DNA of 64,000 nucleotides from a virus. The notes under the pieces were generated by a model. It did no database searches. It was given only the letters and a program-made list of their open reading frames with translations, and was not told the DNA's origin. The DNA lies in IMG/VR virus record IMGVR_UViG_3300025645_000037, positions 123,283 through 187,282 of that record. One strand, given 5' to 3'. Both the position numbers and the translations under genes were made by a program. Shown here one piece after another: positions 1 to 7,980 of the stretch (position 1 is its first letter; the number at the start of each line of letters is the position of its first letter).

Positions 1-1
1 A

Positions 2-373
2 GACACATTACAGCCGATGCCGTCGATACAATCTAACAAGGTGTCTTGTTTGGTTGAAAAAACTTCAAGTGTTTATTTGTCTGCTGATAAAAAATTATGG
101 CCGTGTTGCTGGACTGCAAACGAAGCACAAACAGCAGTGTATAGGAATAGTAATTCACCATTTGTTGAAAAAGTGTACAAACAACTTGGGTATGATGTAG
201 ATTTTAATAACGTAGTAAAACGTTCGGTGAGAGATGTATTAGCAACTGGCATATTTAGAATTATCGAAAATAGTTGGTCTGGTGATTGCTTTTCAGCTTG
301 TGCACACACCTGTGGTAAAAATTCAGTGTGGCGCACACAATTAAAAAATACAAAAATCACCAACAAAAAGTGA
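2..373 (+). CDS. C-terminal part of a radical-SAM-type protein (SPASM-like), cut by window edge
   Basis: The frame is open from base 2, so this is the 3' end of a longer gene whose start lies outside; an internal ATG sits at 17. The visible part has cysteine groups typical of auxiliary Fe-S cluster (SPASM/twitch) domains: one Cys early (residue 11 of the ATG-initiated part), then a PCCW motif, then a C-terminal DCFSACAHTCG group. Such domains follow a radical-SAM core and help bind peptide substrates. The next gene, 13 bases downstream, is a complete radical-SAM enzyme, so the two probably act on the same or related substrate. The radical-SAM core itself is not visible, so the call rests on the cysteine pattern and the neighbour. 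Confidence 0.55.
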   Translation, partial: DTLQPMPSIQSNKVSCLVEKTSSVYLSADKKLWPCCWTANEAQTAVYRNSNSPFVEKVYKQLGYDVDFNNVVKRSVRDVLATGIFRIIENSWSGDCFSACAHTCGKNSVWRTQLKNTKITNKK

Positions 374-386
374 TATAAGTATTAGT

Positions 387-1310
387 ATGATAGATTATTA
401 TAAAATAGAACCTGAACAAAATACATTTAAAACAGTTTCGATACAAACAACGTATAAGTGTCAGTTAAGTTGCTCTAATTGTTATTTAGGAAATATGTTA
501 AATAATGACTCTATTCCCGATATCGATATTGATAGATTCCGCGATTTTTTATCAAGGCTAAATGGCCGAACTGATATTAGATTCATTGGTGCAGAGCCTA
601 CAATGAATCTAAATTTATTTGAAATGATTAAAATGACAAGGAAGTACGGGCATCGTCCGTCTTTGTTAACAAATGGATTAAAATTACGCCGCGAGGATTA
701 TACAAAAGCATTAAAAATCTCAGGATTAAATATGCTAGGTATTAGTATGAACGGCGGAATTGACGACGACATGTATAAAGAGTTCGACAACGGAAAATAC
801 GCAAAGCCAAAAACAATTGCGTTGTCAAACTGTTTTAAATATAATATCATGCCACATATTAACGTTATTATGGATCCAACAAACACGCACGTTATAGCGC
901 CTCTTATTGATTATGTAGTCAACACTGCTGCCGCGCATGGTCGGGCATTTAGCACGGTTAAATACCCGGTCGCATTGCGGGTTAAGTCTATAGGCCAGAT
1001 GGGCTTTTATAGGAAAACTTACACATACAGCTTAGAAGAAATGATAGACATAATGTCAGATATACATAAATTTGACATTAGAAAAACTATTACTAACACA
1101 GTAGACGGATATGAAGAGAAAAGATCTGTGTTGTATAAATTCGAAACATCAAACGGTCCAATGCTAGGTAAGCTAACAGATTGGTCTGTTGATGATGACG
1201 GTGTGCCCGATTCAGGAAGCAGCCGTAGAGGAATATTAACAGATGATTATAAAATAGCACCGTTCTTTGAGTACTATTCAAATACACAAGAAAGTATAAC
1301 AAATGTCTAA
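387..1310 (+). CDS. radical SAM protein
   Basis: A 307-residue protein with a textbook radical-SAM cluster motif, C25-x3-C29-x2-C32, in the sequence YKCQLSCSNC, followed by a GAEP motif (residues 68-71) that corresponds to the S-adenosylmethionine-binding GGEP. It would use a 4Fe-4S cluster and SAM to make a radical for a difficult modification, often of a peptide. There are few further cysteines, so it seems to lack its own SPASM domain. It lies between a SPASM-like fragment and a 2-oxoglutarate oxygenase-like gene whose start overlaps its end by 8 bases, so they look co-transcribed. The family is certain; the substrate is unknown. Confidence 0.85.
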   Translation: MIDYYKIEPEQNTFKTVSIQTTYKCQLSCSNCYLGNMLNNDSIPDIDIDRFRDFLSRLNGRTDIRFIGAEPTMNLNLFEMIKMTRKYGHRPSLLTNGLKLRREDYTKALKISGLNMLGISMNGGIDDDMYKEFDNGKYAKPKTIALSNCFKYNIMPHINVIMDPTNTHVIAPLIDYVVNTAAAHGRAFSTVKYPVALRVKSIGQMGFYRKTYTYSLEEMIDIMSDIHKFDIRKTITNTVDGYEEKRSVLYKFETSNGPMLGKLTDWSVDDDGVPDSGSSRRGILTDDYKIAPFFEYYSNTQESITNV

Positions 1311-2061
1311 ATTTTATCAAAAGACGTATCATATTAAAGCAAACATTGATTTGTTAAAAGAACTAGTAAATGAAAACAAAGATAAATTTGTTTGTCCATT
1401 TCAGAATGCCGAAAGTTATCTACACGTATACAAAGACGACACCTGTCGTGTGCAGTTCTTTAATTTGCAAGAGTGCGATTATTCTAAAGAGAAAAACAGA
1501 GAAGGCACTGTGTATATAAAGTATCTTATGTCTACTATGAAAAAAGTTAATAGACAAAATGATTATACCTTTTTGAAAGATAACTTTGAAAAATTCTGTG
1601 TAGAAACAAACGAAGAAAACTTTAGCATTGACGTAACGGGTGATCTAAAAGTAAAACAATTATTACGTGAACTACGCGAAGCATGGTGTTATGATCATTC
1701 AAAGCCTGAAATAAAAATTTGCAGAGTACGTCTAGTTAGATTACCTGCACGTAGCGAAATGCCTTTTCACAGAGATGAAACTAGCTCAAAGAATCTTAGA
1801 GTAATTTGCCCAATTATTACAAATGACAAATGTGTTAATGCATTTAAAGATATAAATGGCGAAACTGTTGAAATGTATTTTCCTGCTACCGGAGCCTTTT
1901 ATAAATTTCATGACGAGAAAATAGAACACGCTGTTTTTAATAATTCCGACGAAGATCGTTATGCACTTATCTTAACAGTGGCAGGTGTAGATGATTTAAA
2001 AGAATGGGATAGAGATTATTACCGAAATGAAATGTTTTGGAAAAATTGGGGACACATGTGA
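1303..2061 (+). CDS. aspartyl/asparaginyl beta-hydroxylase-like 2OG-Fe(II) oxygenase
   Basis: A 252-residue protein whose second half carries an iron-binding HxD (H156, D158 in PFHRDE), a distal histidine (H209 in IEHAVF) and an arginine ten residues later (R219) suited to bind 2-oxoglutarate. This order and spacing are those of the aspartyl/asparaginyl beta-hydroxylase family, in which a side chain is hydroxylated using oxygen and 2-oxoglutarate. The first 120 residues are not recognised. It overlaps the radical-SAM gene upstream by 8 bases and shares a 4-base GTGA overlap with the gene downstream, so it is part of one translationally linked cassette. The target, protein or small molecule, cannot be read from the sequence. 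Confidence 0.8.
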   Translation: MSKFYQKTYHIKANIDLLKELVNENKDKFVCPFQNAESYLHVYKDDTCRVQFFNLQECDYSKEKNREGTVYIKYLMSTMKKVNRQNDYTFLKDNFEKFCVETNEENFSIDVTGDLKVKQLLRELREAWCYDHSKPEIKICRVRLVRLPARSEMPFHRDETSSKNLRVICPIITNDKCVNAFKDINGETVEMYFPATGAFYKFHDEKIEHAVFNNSDEDRYALILTVAGVDDLKEWDRDYYRNEMFWKNWGHM

Positions 2062-2681
2062 CTCTAAAATTGTTAACATACAGCCAAGACAATTTAATTG
2101 ATAGTTTAGAATATCTTGAATTACTATACAACGAAGAACAAAACAGAAGTGTATATAATGTAATACGGGATATAAAAGAAGATAATTATCAAGGTTGGAT
2201 TTCTATTCTATTTGATGACACAGAACTTGTTTCTTGTGCTGCACTAGAGAAATCGGAAAAGTACACAGGTGATCAAACATCTTTAAGATTTTGTAGATAT
2301 TATAAATTAAAATCAAAAAGAAAGATTCAATATAATTTTTATAATTATTTAGAAGAGTATGTTACTATAGCAAAAGAAAACAATTGTAAAATAATCTATT
2401 TTACCGTGTTTAATCCCAAAGTTTATAAAGACATACTTAGAGTAAAGTCTAATAAAATATACGAAAAGTATAAAAAGAATTTTGCAATAACAGATTTTAA
2501 ATTAAGAAATGATATTCTTTTTAAAATAAACGACGGATGTGTGCAGCAAATTTTTGAATACAAAACAGACGATAATTTTAAATGGAACCCGGACAGTGAA
2601 TATATAATACCAAAATCATTATACACTGATAAAGACATTGAAGATTTATATAATGCAAGCGTGGATAACAGATTAGTGTAA
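2058..2681 (+). CDS. hypothetical protein, possibly acetyltransferase-like
   Basis: I take the GTG at 2058 as start because it overlaps the preceding stop (GTGA) in the way most genes here do; an ATG at 2037 in the same frame would overlap by 25 bases. The protein is about 207 residues, lysine-, asparagine- and tyrosine-rich, with alternating strand and helix propensity. The layout (an N-terminal helix pair, a strand with SCAALEKSE, then a long helix and an IIYFTVFNP strand) could fit a GNAT acyltransferase fold, but no acetyl-CoA loop (Q/RxxGxG/A) is evident, so I do not assign a function. It ends the plus-strand cassette and its stop codon lies in a terminator stem. Confidence 0.7.
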   Translation: MTLKLLTYSQDNLIDSLEYLELLYNEEQNRSVYNVIRDIKEDNYQGWISILFDDTELVSCAALEKSEKYTGDQTSLRFCRYYKLKSKRKIQYNFYNYLEEYVTIAKENNCKIIYFTVFNPKVYKDILRVKSNKIYEKYKKNFAITDFKLRNDILFKINDGCVQQIFEYKTDDNFKWNPDSEYIIPKSLYTDKDIEDLYNASVDNRLV

Positions 2682-2700
2682 GCAATGCCTACACTAATCT
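2670..2700. terminator. bidirectional terminator between convergent genes
   Basis: A perfect 11-base-pair inverted repeat (AGATTAGTGTA with TACACTAATCT) around a 9-base loop, followed on the plus strand by ACTTTT. It sits between the plus-strand cassette, whose stop codon is in the left arm, and the minus-strand fibre gene that ends at 2705. It would stop transcription from the plus side and possibly from both. Confidence 0.65.
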
Positions 2701-2704
2701 ACTT

Positions 2705-3826
2705 TTATGCTGCTGTGCCGTCGTCTATATTGATCCAACCGCTATTCTGATATCCATTAAATTTGTTAGTTGTAGTATTGTAAACTACCATACCATTTCC
2801 GGCAGTTAGAGCATCTCGTTCGGCAGTAGTAAAGCTGCCGAATTGCACGTAACTTGGTGCAACAATGCTACCATTAATACCGTCTATGACTACTGTAGAA
2901 TCATCTAAGGTCAGTGTGCCTTGTAACGAACCTGCAACCATTGTCCCTGTTACGTTGCCGCTAGCTGCAACCATTGTCCCTGTTATATTAGTATCGGCTG
3001 CTATTAATGTCCCTGATACATTAACATTGCCTACAACATCTAATTTTTCAGCCGGCTCGGTTATTCCGACACCGAGACTTCCGTTACGTATTGTAACAAG
3101 AAACGGACTAGTAAAATTACCACTCGGATCGTTGCCGAGAGTAATAAAGTCAGTACCGCCGAGAATAAGTGAAGTAGTTAGAGGTCCGCTAATGTCGTCT
3201 CTTTCAAAATATATTCCGCCATAAGGATTAGTAGTATCGCTTGAAAGATCTGTGTCGGTGTTTTTTACAAACTTTAATACAGTGTTGCCGTCGTATGCTT
3301 CTAGTCTAACATCTGTTCTTCCTGTAACGGATGAATTAACAACTAATTGATTAGTTCTAGTTTTGATAGTTGATACTGTAAGAGAATCATCGATGCCGTC
3401 GATTATAACAGATGAGTCGTCTGAAAATACGCTACCTACTAATTCGCCTTCTACGGTACCTTGTAAACTGCCTGTAAATGTATTTGTAGCACTGTTTACC
3501 ATTACAGTGCTATCATCGCCGATTACGTTAATTCTATAATTGGCGCCTTCGACTACTGCACCTGTTATTGCTGCTTCTTCTGCTGGGATCCAGTTAGTGC
3601 CGTTCCACTTTAGCACCCAACCGATAGTCGGTGCTAAAGTGGTTGTGTCGACGTCTGATAAGCTATCAATACCAATGCCTGCGTTAGAGTCAATTGCTGT
3701 ACCACCAACAGTTAATCCGTCGCCAACATACACTTTTTTTGTGTCTGTAGTGTATATAAGTTCACCAGCGAGAGGAGTAATCCCAAGTCTCTCACTATCG
3801 GTGCCTCTTCTCAAGCGTAATGCCAT
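2705..3826 (-). CDS. tail-fibre type protein with tropism-determinant N-terminal domain
   Basis: A 373-residue structural protein. The first 50 residues (RRGTDSERL..., GELIYTTDTKKVYVGDG) match the short N-terminal domain found on many phage fibres and major-tropism-determinant proteins, which anchors the fibre. The rest is low-complexity beta-rich sequence with internal repeats: two copies of an ITGTMVAAS / VTGTMVAGS unit (encoded by near-identical bases about 2931-2993) and two copies of a DDS-V-IDGI unit. The end resembles fibre C-termini (YNTTTNKFNGYQNSGWI). A late promoter box lies 32 bases upstream with a good ribosome site (AAGGAG), so it is expressed late with the virion genes. Confidence 0.8.
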   Translation of the reverse strand: MALRLRRGTDSERLGITPLAGELIYTTDTKKVYVGDGLTVGGTAIDSNAGIGIDSLSDVDTTTLAPTIGWVLKWNGTNWIPAEEAAITGAVVEGANYRINVIGDDSTVMVNSATNTFTGSLQGTVEGELVGSVFSDDSSVIIDGIDDSLTVSTIKTRTNQLVVNSSVTGRTDVRLEAYDGNTVLKFVKNTDTDLSSDTTNPYGGIYFERDDISGPLTTSLILGGTDFITLGNDPSGNFTSPFLVTIRNGSLGVGITEPAEKLDVVGNVNVSGTLIAADTNITGTMVAASGNVTGTMVAGSLQGTLTLDDSTVVIDGINGSIVAPSYVQFGSFTTAERDALTAGNGMVVYNTTTNKFNGYQNSGWINIDDGTAA

Positions 3827-3857
3827 GTATGAACTCCTTCAAGAATATTTGTTACTG

Positions 3858-3865
3858 TATTTATG
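3858..3865 (-). promoter_or_regulatory. late promoter box CATAAATA
   Basis: CATAAATA on the minus strand, one base from the T4 late consensus TATAAATA, 32 bases before the start of the fibre gene at 3826, which has its own AAGGAG ribosome site. Confidence 0.6.
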
Positions 3866-4189
3866 TTATTTGCGTTTCTTCATGAAGGTACGGGTGCGCT
3901 TAGTTATGTCATTTTTAAGGCGTTCGGTATCTAGCCTAAAATCAATGCGATCTATAACATCTGCAAATTCTTCAAATAGTTCGCCTATTTCGTCTTCGAC
4001 TAATCGAGCTGCTTCATCAGTATCCTCGTTAAAGTCTCTATTATTGATTTCTATTTCCCAGACATTGCCGTCTTCGAATGTAATAAAGATGGCGTGGAGA
4101 TACTCAATTGGTATTGTTTCAATATCAACATCATTGAGTATCTCAGGCCATTCGTCGACAGGGTCATCTGGCAACTTATCTAAAGTCAT
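3866..4189 (-). CDS. hypothetical acidic phage protein
   Basis: About 107 residues. A TTG at 4192 opens the frame, but the ATG at 4189 overlaps the upstream stop (TGATG) and is the likelier start. The protein begins with an acidic segment (PDDPVDEWPEIL), then a strand-rich part (AIFITFEDGNVWEIEI), an acidic helix and a strongly basic tail (KKRK). I recognise no family. It forms a tight unit with the genes at 4189-4842 and 4842-5087, all apparently served by the late promoter at 5124. Confidence 0.75.
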   Translation of the reverse strand: MTLDKLPDDPVDEWPEILNDVDIETIPIEYLHAIFITFEDGNVWEIEINNRDFNEDTDEAARLVEDEIGELFEEFADVIDRIDFRLDTERLKNDITKRTRTFMKKRK

Positions 4190-4842
4190 CAATTAGTTTG
4201 CTTTTCAGCTTTTTTTAACGTTAGTTCCTTAGCAGACTTCCGCAATGCTTGTGCTTCTTTTGACAATGCATCTGCTTGTGAACGCATTTGCCTTGCAAGA
4301 TCTTCGTTAGATAACGGCTTCTCTTCGGTAACAATTGCATCGTCTACTGTGTTCATGCTTGCTACAGCTTCGACACTTGCTGCTTTTGCATCAGTGTATT
4401 GCGTCGCTGCGTCTGCTGCATCTAACTTTGGACCAGAATTCTCAGGAGTCTTCTTTACCTGATCAGCACCTAGTGCAAGGTCTGCAATTGACACACCTTT
4501 TTGTTCTGCAATGATAGCGTTCAGTTCATTGAGTGCAATAGAGGTTTGCATGTTTGGAGTCATTTCAACTGATGCAGTTGGAATCTTTGTTAATTTGCCT
4601 TCTCGGTGAAAGGCTGCTAACATATTACGCCCATCTGGCAATGTAGCTCTGCTCATTGCTTCTGCAAATTCGTAAACATTTTGTCCAGAGTTTGATTCAA
4701 GCGTTCTTATCATGGAGTCATGATATTCTGCATTCAAACTTTCTGTTTGGACTACAAGGCAGTGATCAGCATCACCTGGGATCACTCTATAAGCTACTAC
4801 TAGCTTACGACGGTTATTTTTAAATCTACCAACATGTTTCAT
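4189..4842 (-). CDS. conserved hypothetical phage protein with coiled-coil tail
   Basis: A 217-residue protein. The first 100 residues look globular (FKNNRRKLVVAYRVIPGD, then CLVVQTESL). The remainder is alanine-rich, ending in a predicted coiled coil (repeated A/Q/L/K from about residue 185). I recall similar proteins in marine T4-like phages without a known role. It overlaps the gene downstream and abuts the one upstream by one base, so the three are translated together. Late expression and the coiled coil would fit a virion or assembly protein, but that is inference. Confidence 0.75.
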   Translation of the reverse strand: MKHVGRFKNNRRKLVVAYRVIPGDADHCLVVQTESLNAEYHDSMIRTLESNSGQNVYEFAEAMSRATLPDGRNMLAAFHREGKLTKIPTASVEMTPNMQTSIALNELNAIIAEQKGVSIADLALGADQVKKTPENSGPKLDAADAATQYTDAKAASVEAVASMNTVDDAIVTEEKPLSNEDLARQMRSQADALSKEAQALRKSAKELTLKKAEKQTN

Positions 4843-5087
4843 TATGCAGGACCTTTTTGATCTGCTAACGAATTAAGGAACAAATCTAATTTGTTGTAGA
4901 TCTTCCCTACAGATTCCATTTCGCCTGCTTTAAATGCGCCCCTTGTTGACGCAACGTCAATGATGTTACGAATAGTAGCAAGGTCTTGTACTGTTAAATC
5001 GGGTGCAGCACTTGTTTCATTTGGCTGCGTTGCATCTGCTGGAGCCGTAGTTGCAGGTGCTTCTGTTTTTTGTTTTGTATCAGTCAT
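4842..5087 (-). CDS. small conserved phage protein
   Basis: An 81-residue protein with a disordered Thr/Ala/Pro-rich N-terminus (residues 1-30) and a helical C-terminal domain (LTVQDLATIRNIIDVA, RGAFKAGEMESVG). The C-terminal part is of a type I have seen conserved among marine T4-like phages; function unknown. It is the first gene behind an exact TATAAATA late promoter at 5124-5131 and has a ribosome site (AGGAGATACT) just before the ATG. Confidence 0.75.
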   Translation of the reverse strand: MTDTKQKTEAPATTAPADATQPNETSAAPDLTVQDLATIRNIIDVASTRGAFKAGEMESVGKIYNKLDLFLNSLADQKGPA

Positions 5088-5123
5088 ATAGTATCTCCTA
5101 TGTACGTTACTTATATACGCACA

Positions 5124-5131
5124 TATTTATA
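5124..5131 (-). promoter_or_regulatory. late promoter box, exact TATAAATA
   Basis: An exact T4 late promoter octamer on the minus strand, 37 bases upstream of the gene starting at 5087, with a separate AGGAGA ribosome site between. It would drive the three genes down to 3866. Confidence 0.7.
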
Positions 5132-5132
5132 C

Positions 5133-5408
5133 CTATACGGCCTCTGGACAACCAATCATGAACAGAGTTTTATCACTAGGATTTTCAAAACCGATGCAAG
5201 AACGAATGACAATCTTGTTGTTTTCGTCTAGACTGGATATGTTGCCTCTAAAGTACCGACCGCGTAGATTATCAATAATCCATTGTTCGTAACGAGTAAG
5301 TGATATCCAACTATGATGTGGGTAATAGATATAAGACAGATGCGAGGCGGCTGTTTCTAACCGCCTCGCATCTAGTTGATCCAATGGATTAACTTTTTTC
5401 TTTAGCAT
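5133..5408 (-). CDS. hypothetical protein
   Basis: A 91-residue protein with several aromatic residues (SYIYYPHHSWISLTRYEQWI) and a single globular pattern; no motif recognised. Its start shares the last base of the stop of the VWA-peptidase gene upstream, so it is probably translated after it on the early transcript that begins near 6715. Confidence 0.7.
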   Translation of the reverse strand: MLKKKVNPLDQLDARRLETAASHLSYIYYPHHSWISLTRYEQWIIDNLRGRYFRGNISSLDENNKIVIRSCIGFENPSDKTLFMIGCPEAV

Positions 5409-6685
5409 TATGCATTCTCATCATAATGCGCTGTCATACCAAACGGCGCTTCGAGATTCTTGTCATGATGTCCGTGGATAATAAACAACGTGTCACAATA
5501 GTCTTCGTCACCCCATGAGCTGTAAGGATATCCATCTGTGAACATAATGAACTTCTTAGGAGTAATATCGTTCTCTTTCATAAACTCCCAGTTAGCGTCA
5601 AAGTCTGTTCCGCCACCGCCTTTGATATCGTATTCAGTGATATCACGCCCTTCTTCTGAACTAAACTTCTCATCATTGTATACAGCAGTATCAAAGCACC
5701 AAACATGGATTGCGTAGTCTTGGAATTCGTCAACAATGCCTTTAATCTCGCTCATAAAGTCTGTTGCTTGTGCAGTACCAATCGAGCCCGACATGTCGAT
5801 GCCGATTGCAATGTCAACACGATCCATAAAGTTCATACCAGGAAGAATAGCGCCTGATTGCTGACCCTTGCGGCTTGGACGAGCAAAAGTAAAATCGTGC
5901 TTCATAGTGCTCTGAACTTGCTGACGAATAAGTTCGCGCCAGTTCATCTTAGATTCAGTAAGCTCTTTAATCATACGCTGTACACCTTCTGGTGTTTTGC
6001 CAGCACCTGCTGCTTGAGCTGCAGAAATCATTGCTTCGCGCATTTCGTCACGGATACGACGGAGTGTTTCTTTAGAATAGCTCGGCTTGCCGGTAGCACT
6101 CTTGTTGCCTTCGCCGTCATCCTCGCCGTCGCCTGATTCCCAGTCAAGGTGTTCGTCAAGCATTTGACCTAACTGTTTAAGAAGGTCATCCTCGCTTGAG
6201 CCGTGCTTCTCAAGCAATTCTGCATATACTTCTTCTGAAGTCCATCCGTCGTATTTGTGATCCATGTAAATTTGAATCAATTTAACAGGTTCGCCAATGC
6301 GATCTCGATCAAGCAAGCCATTAACAACATAGTCGGCTGCAATGTTATACAGTTTTGCATCGCGTTCTTCGCGCCGTCCAAGATGATCATATACGCAGTG
6401 ATAAATCTCATGCGCAACAACAAACTCAATCTCACGAATAGACAATGCATTAAAGAATTGCGTATTGTAATACATATTACGACCGTCTGTTGCTGCGGTA
6501 GGAATAAATCCATCGCCGCATACAATCTTAAGACGCATACCGAGATTACCGAAGAACGGCTGTCGTAGCAAAAGTCCAATACGTGCTGTAACAATTTTTT
6601 CTAGCACATCTTTGCGCATTACTTCTAGTGCTTCGTCAGTAATGGTTGGATCCGGTGCCCATGCATTAGTTTTGTAGTTGCTCAT
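5408..6685 (-). CDS. VWA-domain protein with metallopeptidase-like motif, MoxR partner
   Basis: A 425-residue protein in two parts. Residues about 20-125 hold a zinc-peptidase-like HEIYH motif (92-96) preceded by FVVA and followed by a helix, as in the putative metallopeptidase domains found with VWA proteins. Residues about 290-425 form a von Willebrand A domain with the metal-site motif DMSGS (297-301), a conserved GGGGTD and MFTDG. A glycine/aspartate-rich linker (about 183-200) joins them. The next gene upstream is a MoxR-type AAA+ ATPase; MoxR-VWA pairs remodel protein complexes. It has its own sigma-70 promoter at 6718-6746 and a GGAG ribosome site. Confidence 0.85.
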   Translation of the reverse strand: MSNYKTNAWAPDPTITDEALEVMRKDVLEKIVTARIGLLLRQPFFGNLGMRLKIVCGDGFIPTAATDGRNMYYNTQFFNALSIREIEFVVAHEIYHCVYDHLGRREERDAKLYNIAADYVVNGLLDRDRIGEPVKLIQIYMDHKYDGWTSEEVYAELLEKHGSSEDDLLKQLGQMLDEHLDWESGDGEDDGEGNKSATGKPSYSKETLRRIRDEMREAMISAAQAAGAGKTPEGVQRMIKELTESKMNWRELIRQQVQSTMKHDFTFARPSRKGQQSGAILPGMNFMDRVDIAIGIDMSGSIGTAQATDFMSEIKGIVDEFQDYAIHVWCFDTAVYNDEKFSSEEGRDITEYDIKGGGGTDFDANWEFMKENDITPKKFIMFTDGYPYSSWGDEDYCDTLFIIHGHHDKNLEAPFGMTAHYDENA

Positions 6686-6717
6686 TTATTTAACTCCATT
6701 AAGTTTAACATATACAT

Positions 6718-6746
6718 ACTATACGCTAATTATTCAACTGTGTCAA
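6718..6746 (-). promoter_or_regulatory. early sigma-70 promoter of the VWA gene
   Basis: TTGACA (6741-6746) and TATAGT (6718-6723) on the minus strand, separated by exactly 17 bases, 33 bases before the start of the VWA gene. The -35 overlaps the tail of the terminator of the upstream gene. Fits host RNA polymerase recognition early in infection. Confidence 0.8.
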
Positions 6747-6773
6747 GTAAAAGCGGGGAATAAATCCCCGCTT
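6745..6773 (-). terminator. terminator after the MoxR gene
   Basis: A 9-base-pair stem (AAGCGGGGA with TCCCCGCTT, loop of 5) lying 10 bases after the MoxR stop, followed on the minus strand by TTACTT. It separates MoxR transcription from the VWA promoter directly downstream. The U-run is short, so part of the polymerases may read through. Confidence 0.7.
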
Positions 6774-6782
6774 TGTTGTTTT

Positions 6783-7895
6783 TTAACGTCCGCCAGCGGC
6801 AGCAGTAATAAACTTTGAATACTTCTGGTGGAACTTGTCAAATTCCTTCGACTTATCAAGGTCTACGGACAAGTCGTATTGTGTCATTGCAACGCGCACT
6901 CCCATAACAACCATTTCAGTGTCAAAGTTCTCCATTGAAAACTTCATAAAGCGATCGAACTTAGCAGTAAAGACGTCTTCGTTGTCTTTTTCCTGCGAGT
7001 CTTTAAGTTCGTAGCACAATGAAATTGTAAGGGAGTACATAGCGCTAACTTCTTTTGTCTTGAGCGTTTCTACTTTACCTGACAGGATGTCTGCTGGATT
7101 AGGCATGTCTGCTGCATGGCGTCGGTGTGCCATGAACTTATAAGCCAGGCCTTCGCCAATTGACCCACAAACAAGATCCATTGTAGTATCTTCTTCGCCT
7201 GCGTTAACACCGTCATGCAGCAATTCGCTAACAAAGGTCCATGAACGCGGAGTTGCAAATGCTCGTGTGCTTGACTTTGGATCAAATTGGTAAAGTGATT
7301 CTTTAGCAAAAGTAACAAAGCCAATAACGTCTGGGTGAATGTCGTGGTGCACAGCCCATTCGAACCAGTCATCGTAGCTATGAACCATCTCAAGGTGTAC
7401 AAAACGGTTAGTCAACGGAGCCGGCATACGATATGTTACGCCGCGATCGCCTTCTCGGTTACCAGCAGCAACAATAAACACATTGTCTGGCAACTCGTAA
7501 GTACCAACCTTGCGGTTAAGAATAAGCTGATACGCTGCGGCTTGTACTGCTGGCGCAGCAGAGTTCATTTCGTCCAAGAACAAAATGATCTGATCATGTT
7601 GATCTGCAAATTCTTGGTTAGGAAGTTCTACTGGTGGCGCCCACACCATTGTGCCCGTGTTGCTGTCAAAATATGGAATGCCCTTAATGTCTGTAGGTTC
7701 CCAAAGTGCCAAACGCACGTCAATAACATGTGCGTTAAGATCTGCACCCATCTGGGCAACAATGTCCGACTTACCAATGCCCGGAGGGCCCCAAAGGAAG
7801 ATTGGACGATTCTTCTTCATTGCACGTAGCAAGCCGCGCTTTGCAGTTTTTGGTGTTACTGTGCGCGTAATGTCGCCACTTGTAGTTTTAGCCAT
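6783..7895 (-). CDS. MoxR-type AAA+ ATPase
   Basis: A 370-residue AAA+ ATPase. The Walker A motif is GPPGIGKS (residues 36-43) and Walker B is ILFLDEMN about 65 residues later; sensor and arginine-finger regions (AAGNREGD, MPAPLTNRF) follow in the order typical of the MoxR/RavA clade. Such ATPases act with VWA proteins to remodel or load metals into partner proteins; the partner here is the gene just downstream. It has its own strong promoter (7950-7978) with palindromes on and after it, and an AAGGATTACACA leader. The MoxR call is firm; the client protein is unknown. Confidence 0.88.
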   Translation of the reverse strand: MAKTTSGDITRTVTPKTAKRGLLRAMKKNRPIFLWGPPGIGKSDIVAQMGADLNAHVIDVRLALWEPTDIKGIPYFDSNTGTMVWAPPVELPNQEFADQHDQIILFLDEMNSAAPAVQAAAYQLILNRKVGTYELPDNVFIVAAGNREGDRGVTYRMPAPLTNRFVHLEMVHSYDDWFEWAVHHDIHPDVIGFVTFAKESLYQFDPKSSTRAFATPRSWTFVSELLHDGVNAGEEDTTMDLVCGSIGEGLAYKFMAHRRHAADMPNPADILSGKVETLKTKEVSAMYSLTISLCYELKDSQEKDNEDVFTAKFDRFMKFSMENFDTEMVVMGVRVAMTQYDLSVDLDKSKEFDKFHQKYSKFITAAAGGR

Positions 7896-7927
7896 TGTGT
7901 AATCCTTTTAGATACATTTAAGTGTGT

Positions 7928-7944
7928 CATAGTGTGTTACTATG
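7928..7944. promoter_or_regulatory. inverted repeat at the MoxR transcription start
   Basis: CATAGT and ACTATG separated by 5 bases, beginning 6 bases downstream of the -10. It may be a second half of an operator or a 5' mRNA hairpin. Confidence 0.35.
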
Positions 7945-7949
7945 CTTAC

Positions 7950-7978
7950 ACAATAGCACCTAGATTCTAGGCTGTCAA
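7950..7978 (-). promoter_or_regulatory. early sigma-70 promoter of the MoxR gene
   Basis: TTGACA (7973-7978), a 17-base spacer and TATTGT (7950-7955) on the minus strand, 55 bases before the ATG. The spacer is almost wholly a palindrome and a second inverted repeat lies over the probable transcription start. Confidence 0.75.
7959..7971. promoter_or_regulatory. palindrome in the MoxR promoter spacer (possible operator)
   Basis: CCTAGATTCTAGG, a perfect 6+1+6 palindrome lying exactly between the -35 and -10 elements. A protein bound there would block the promoter. No repressor is identified in the window. Confidence 0.45.
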
Positions 7979-7980
7979 CA

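Noticed and set aside
2037-2057. ATG start at 2037 for the last cassette gene
   Set aside because: It gives a 25-base overlap; the GTG at 2058 gives the usual 4-base overlap.
7335-7829. 164-residue plus-strand frame inside the MoxR gene
   Set aside because: Antisense to a clear AAA+ ATPase with intact motifs; no start signal or recognisable protein.
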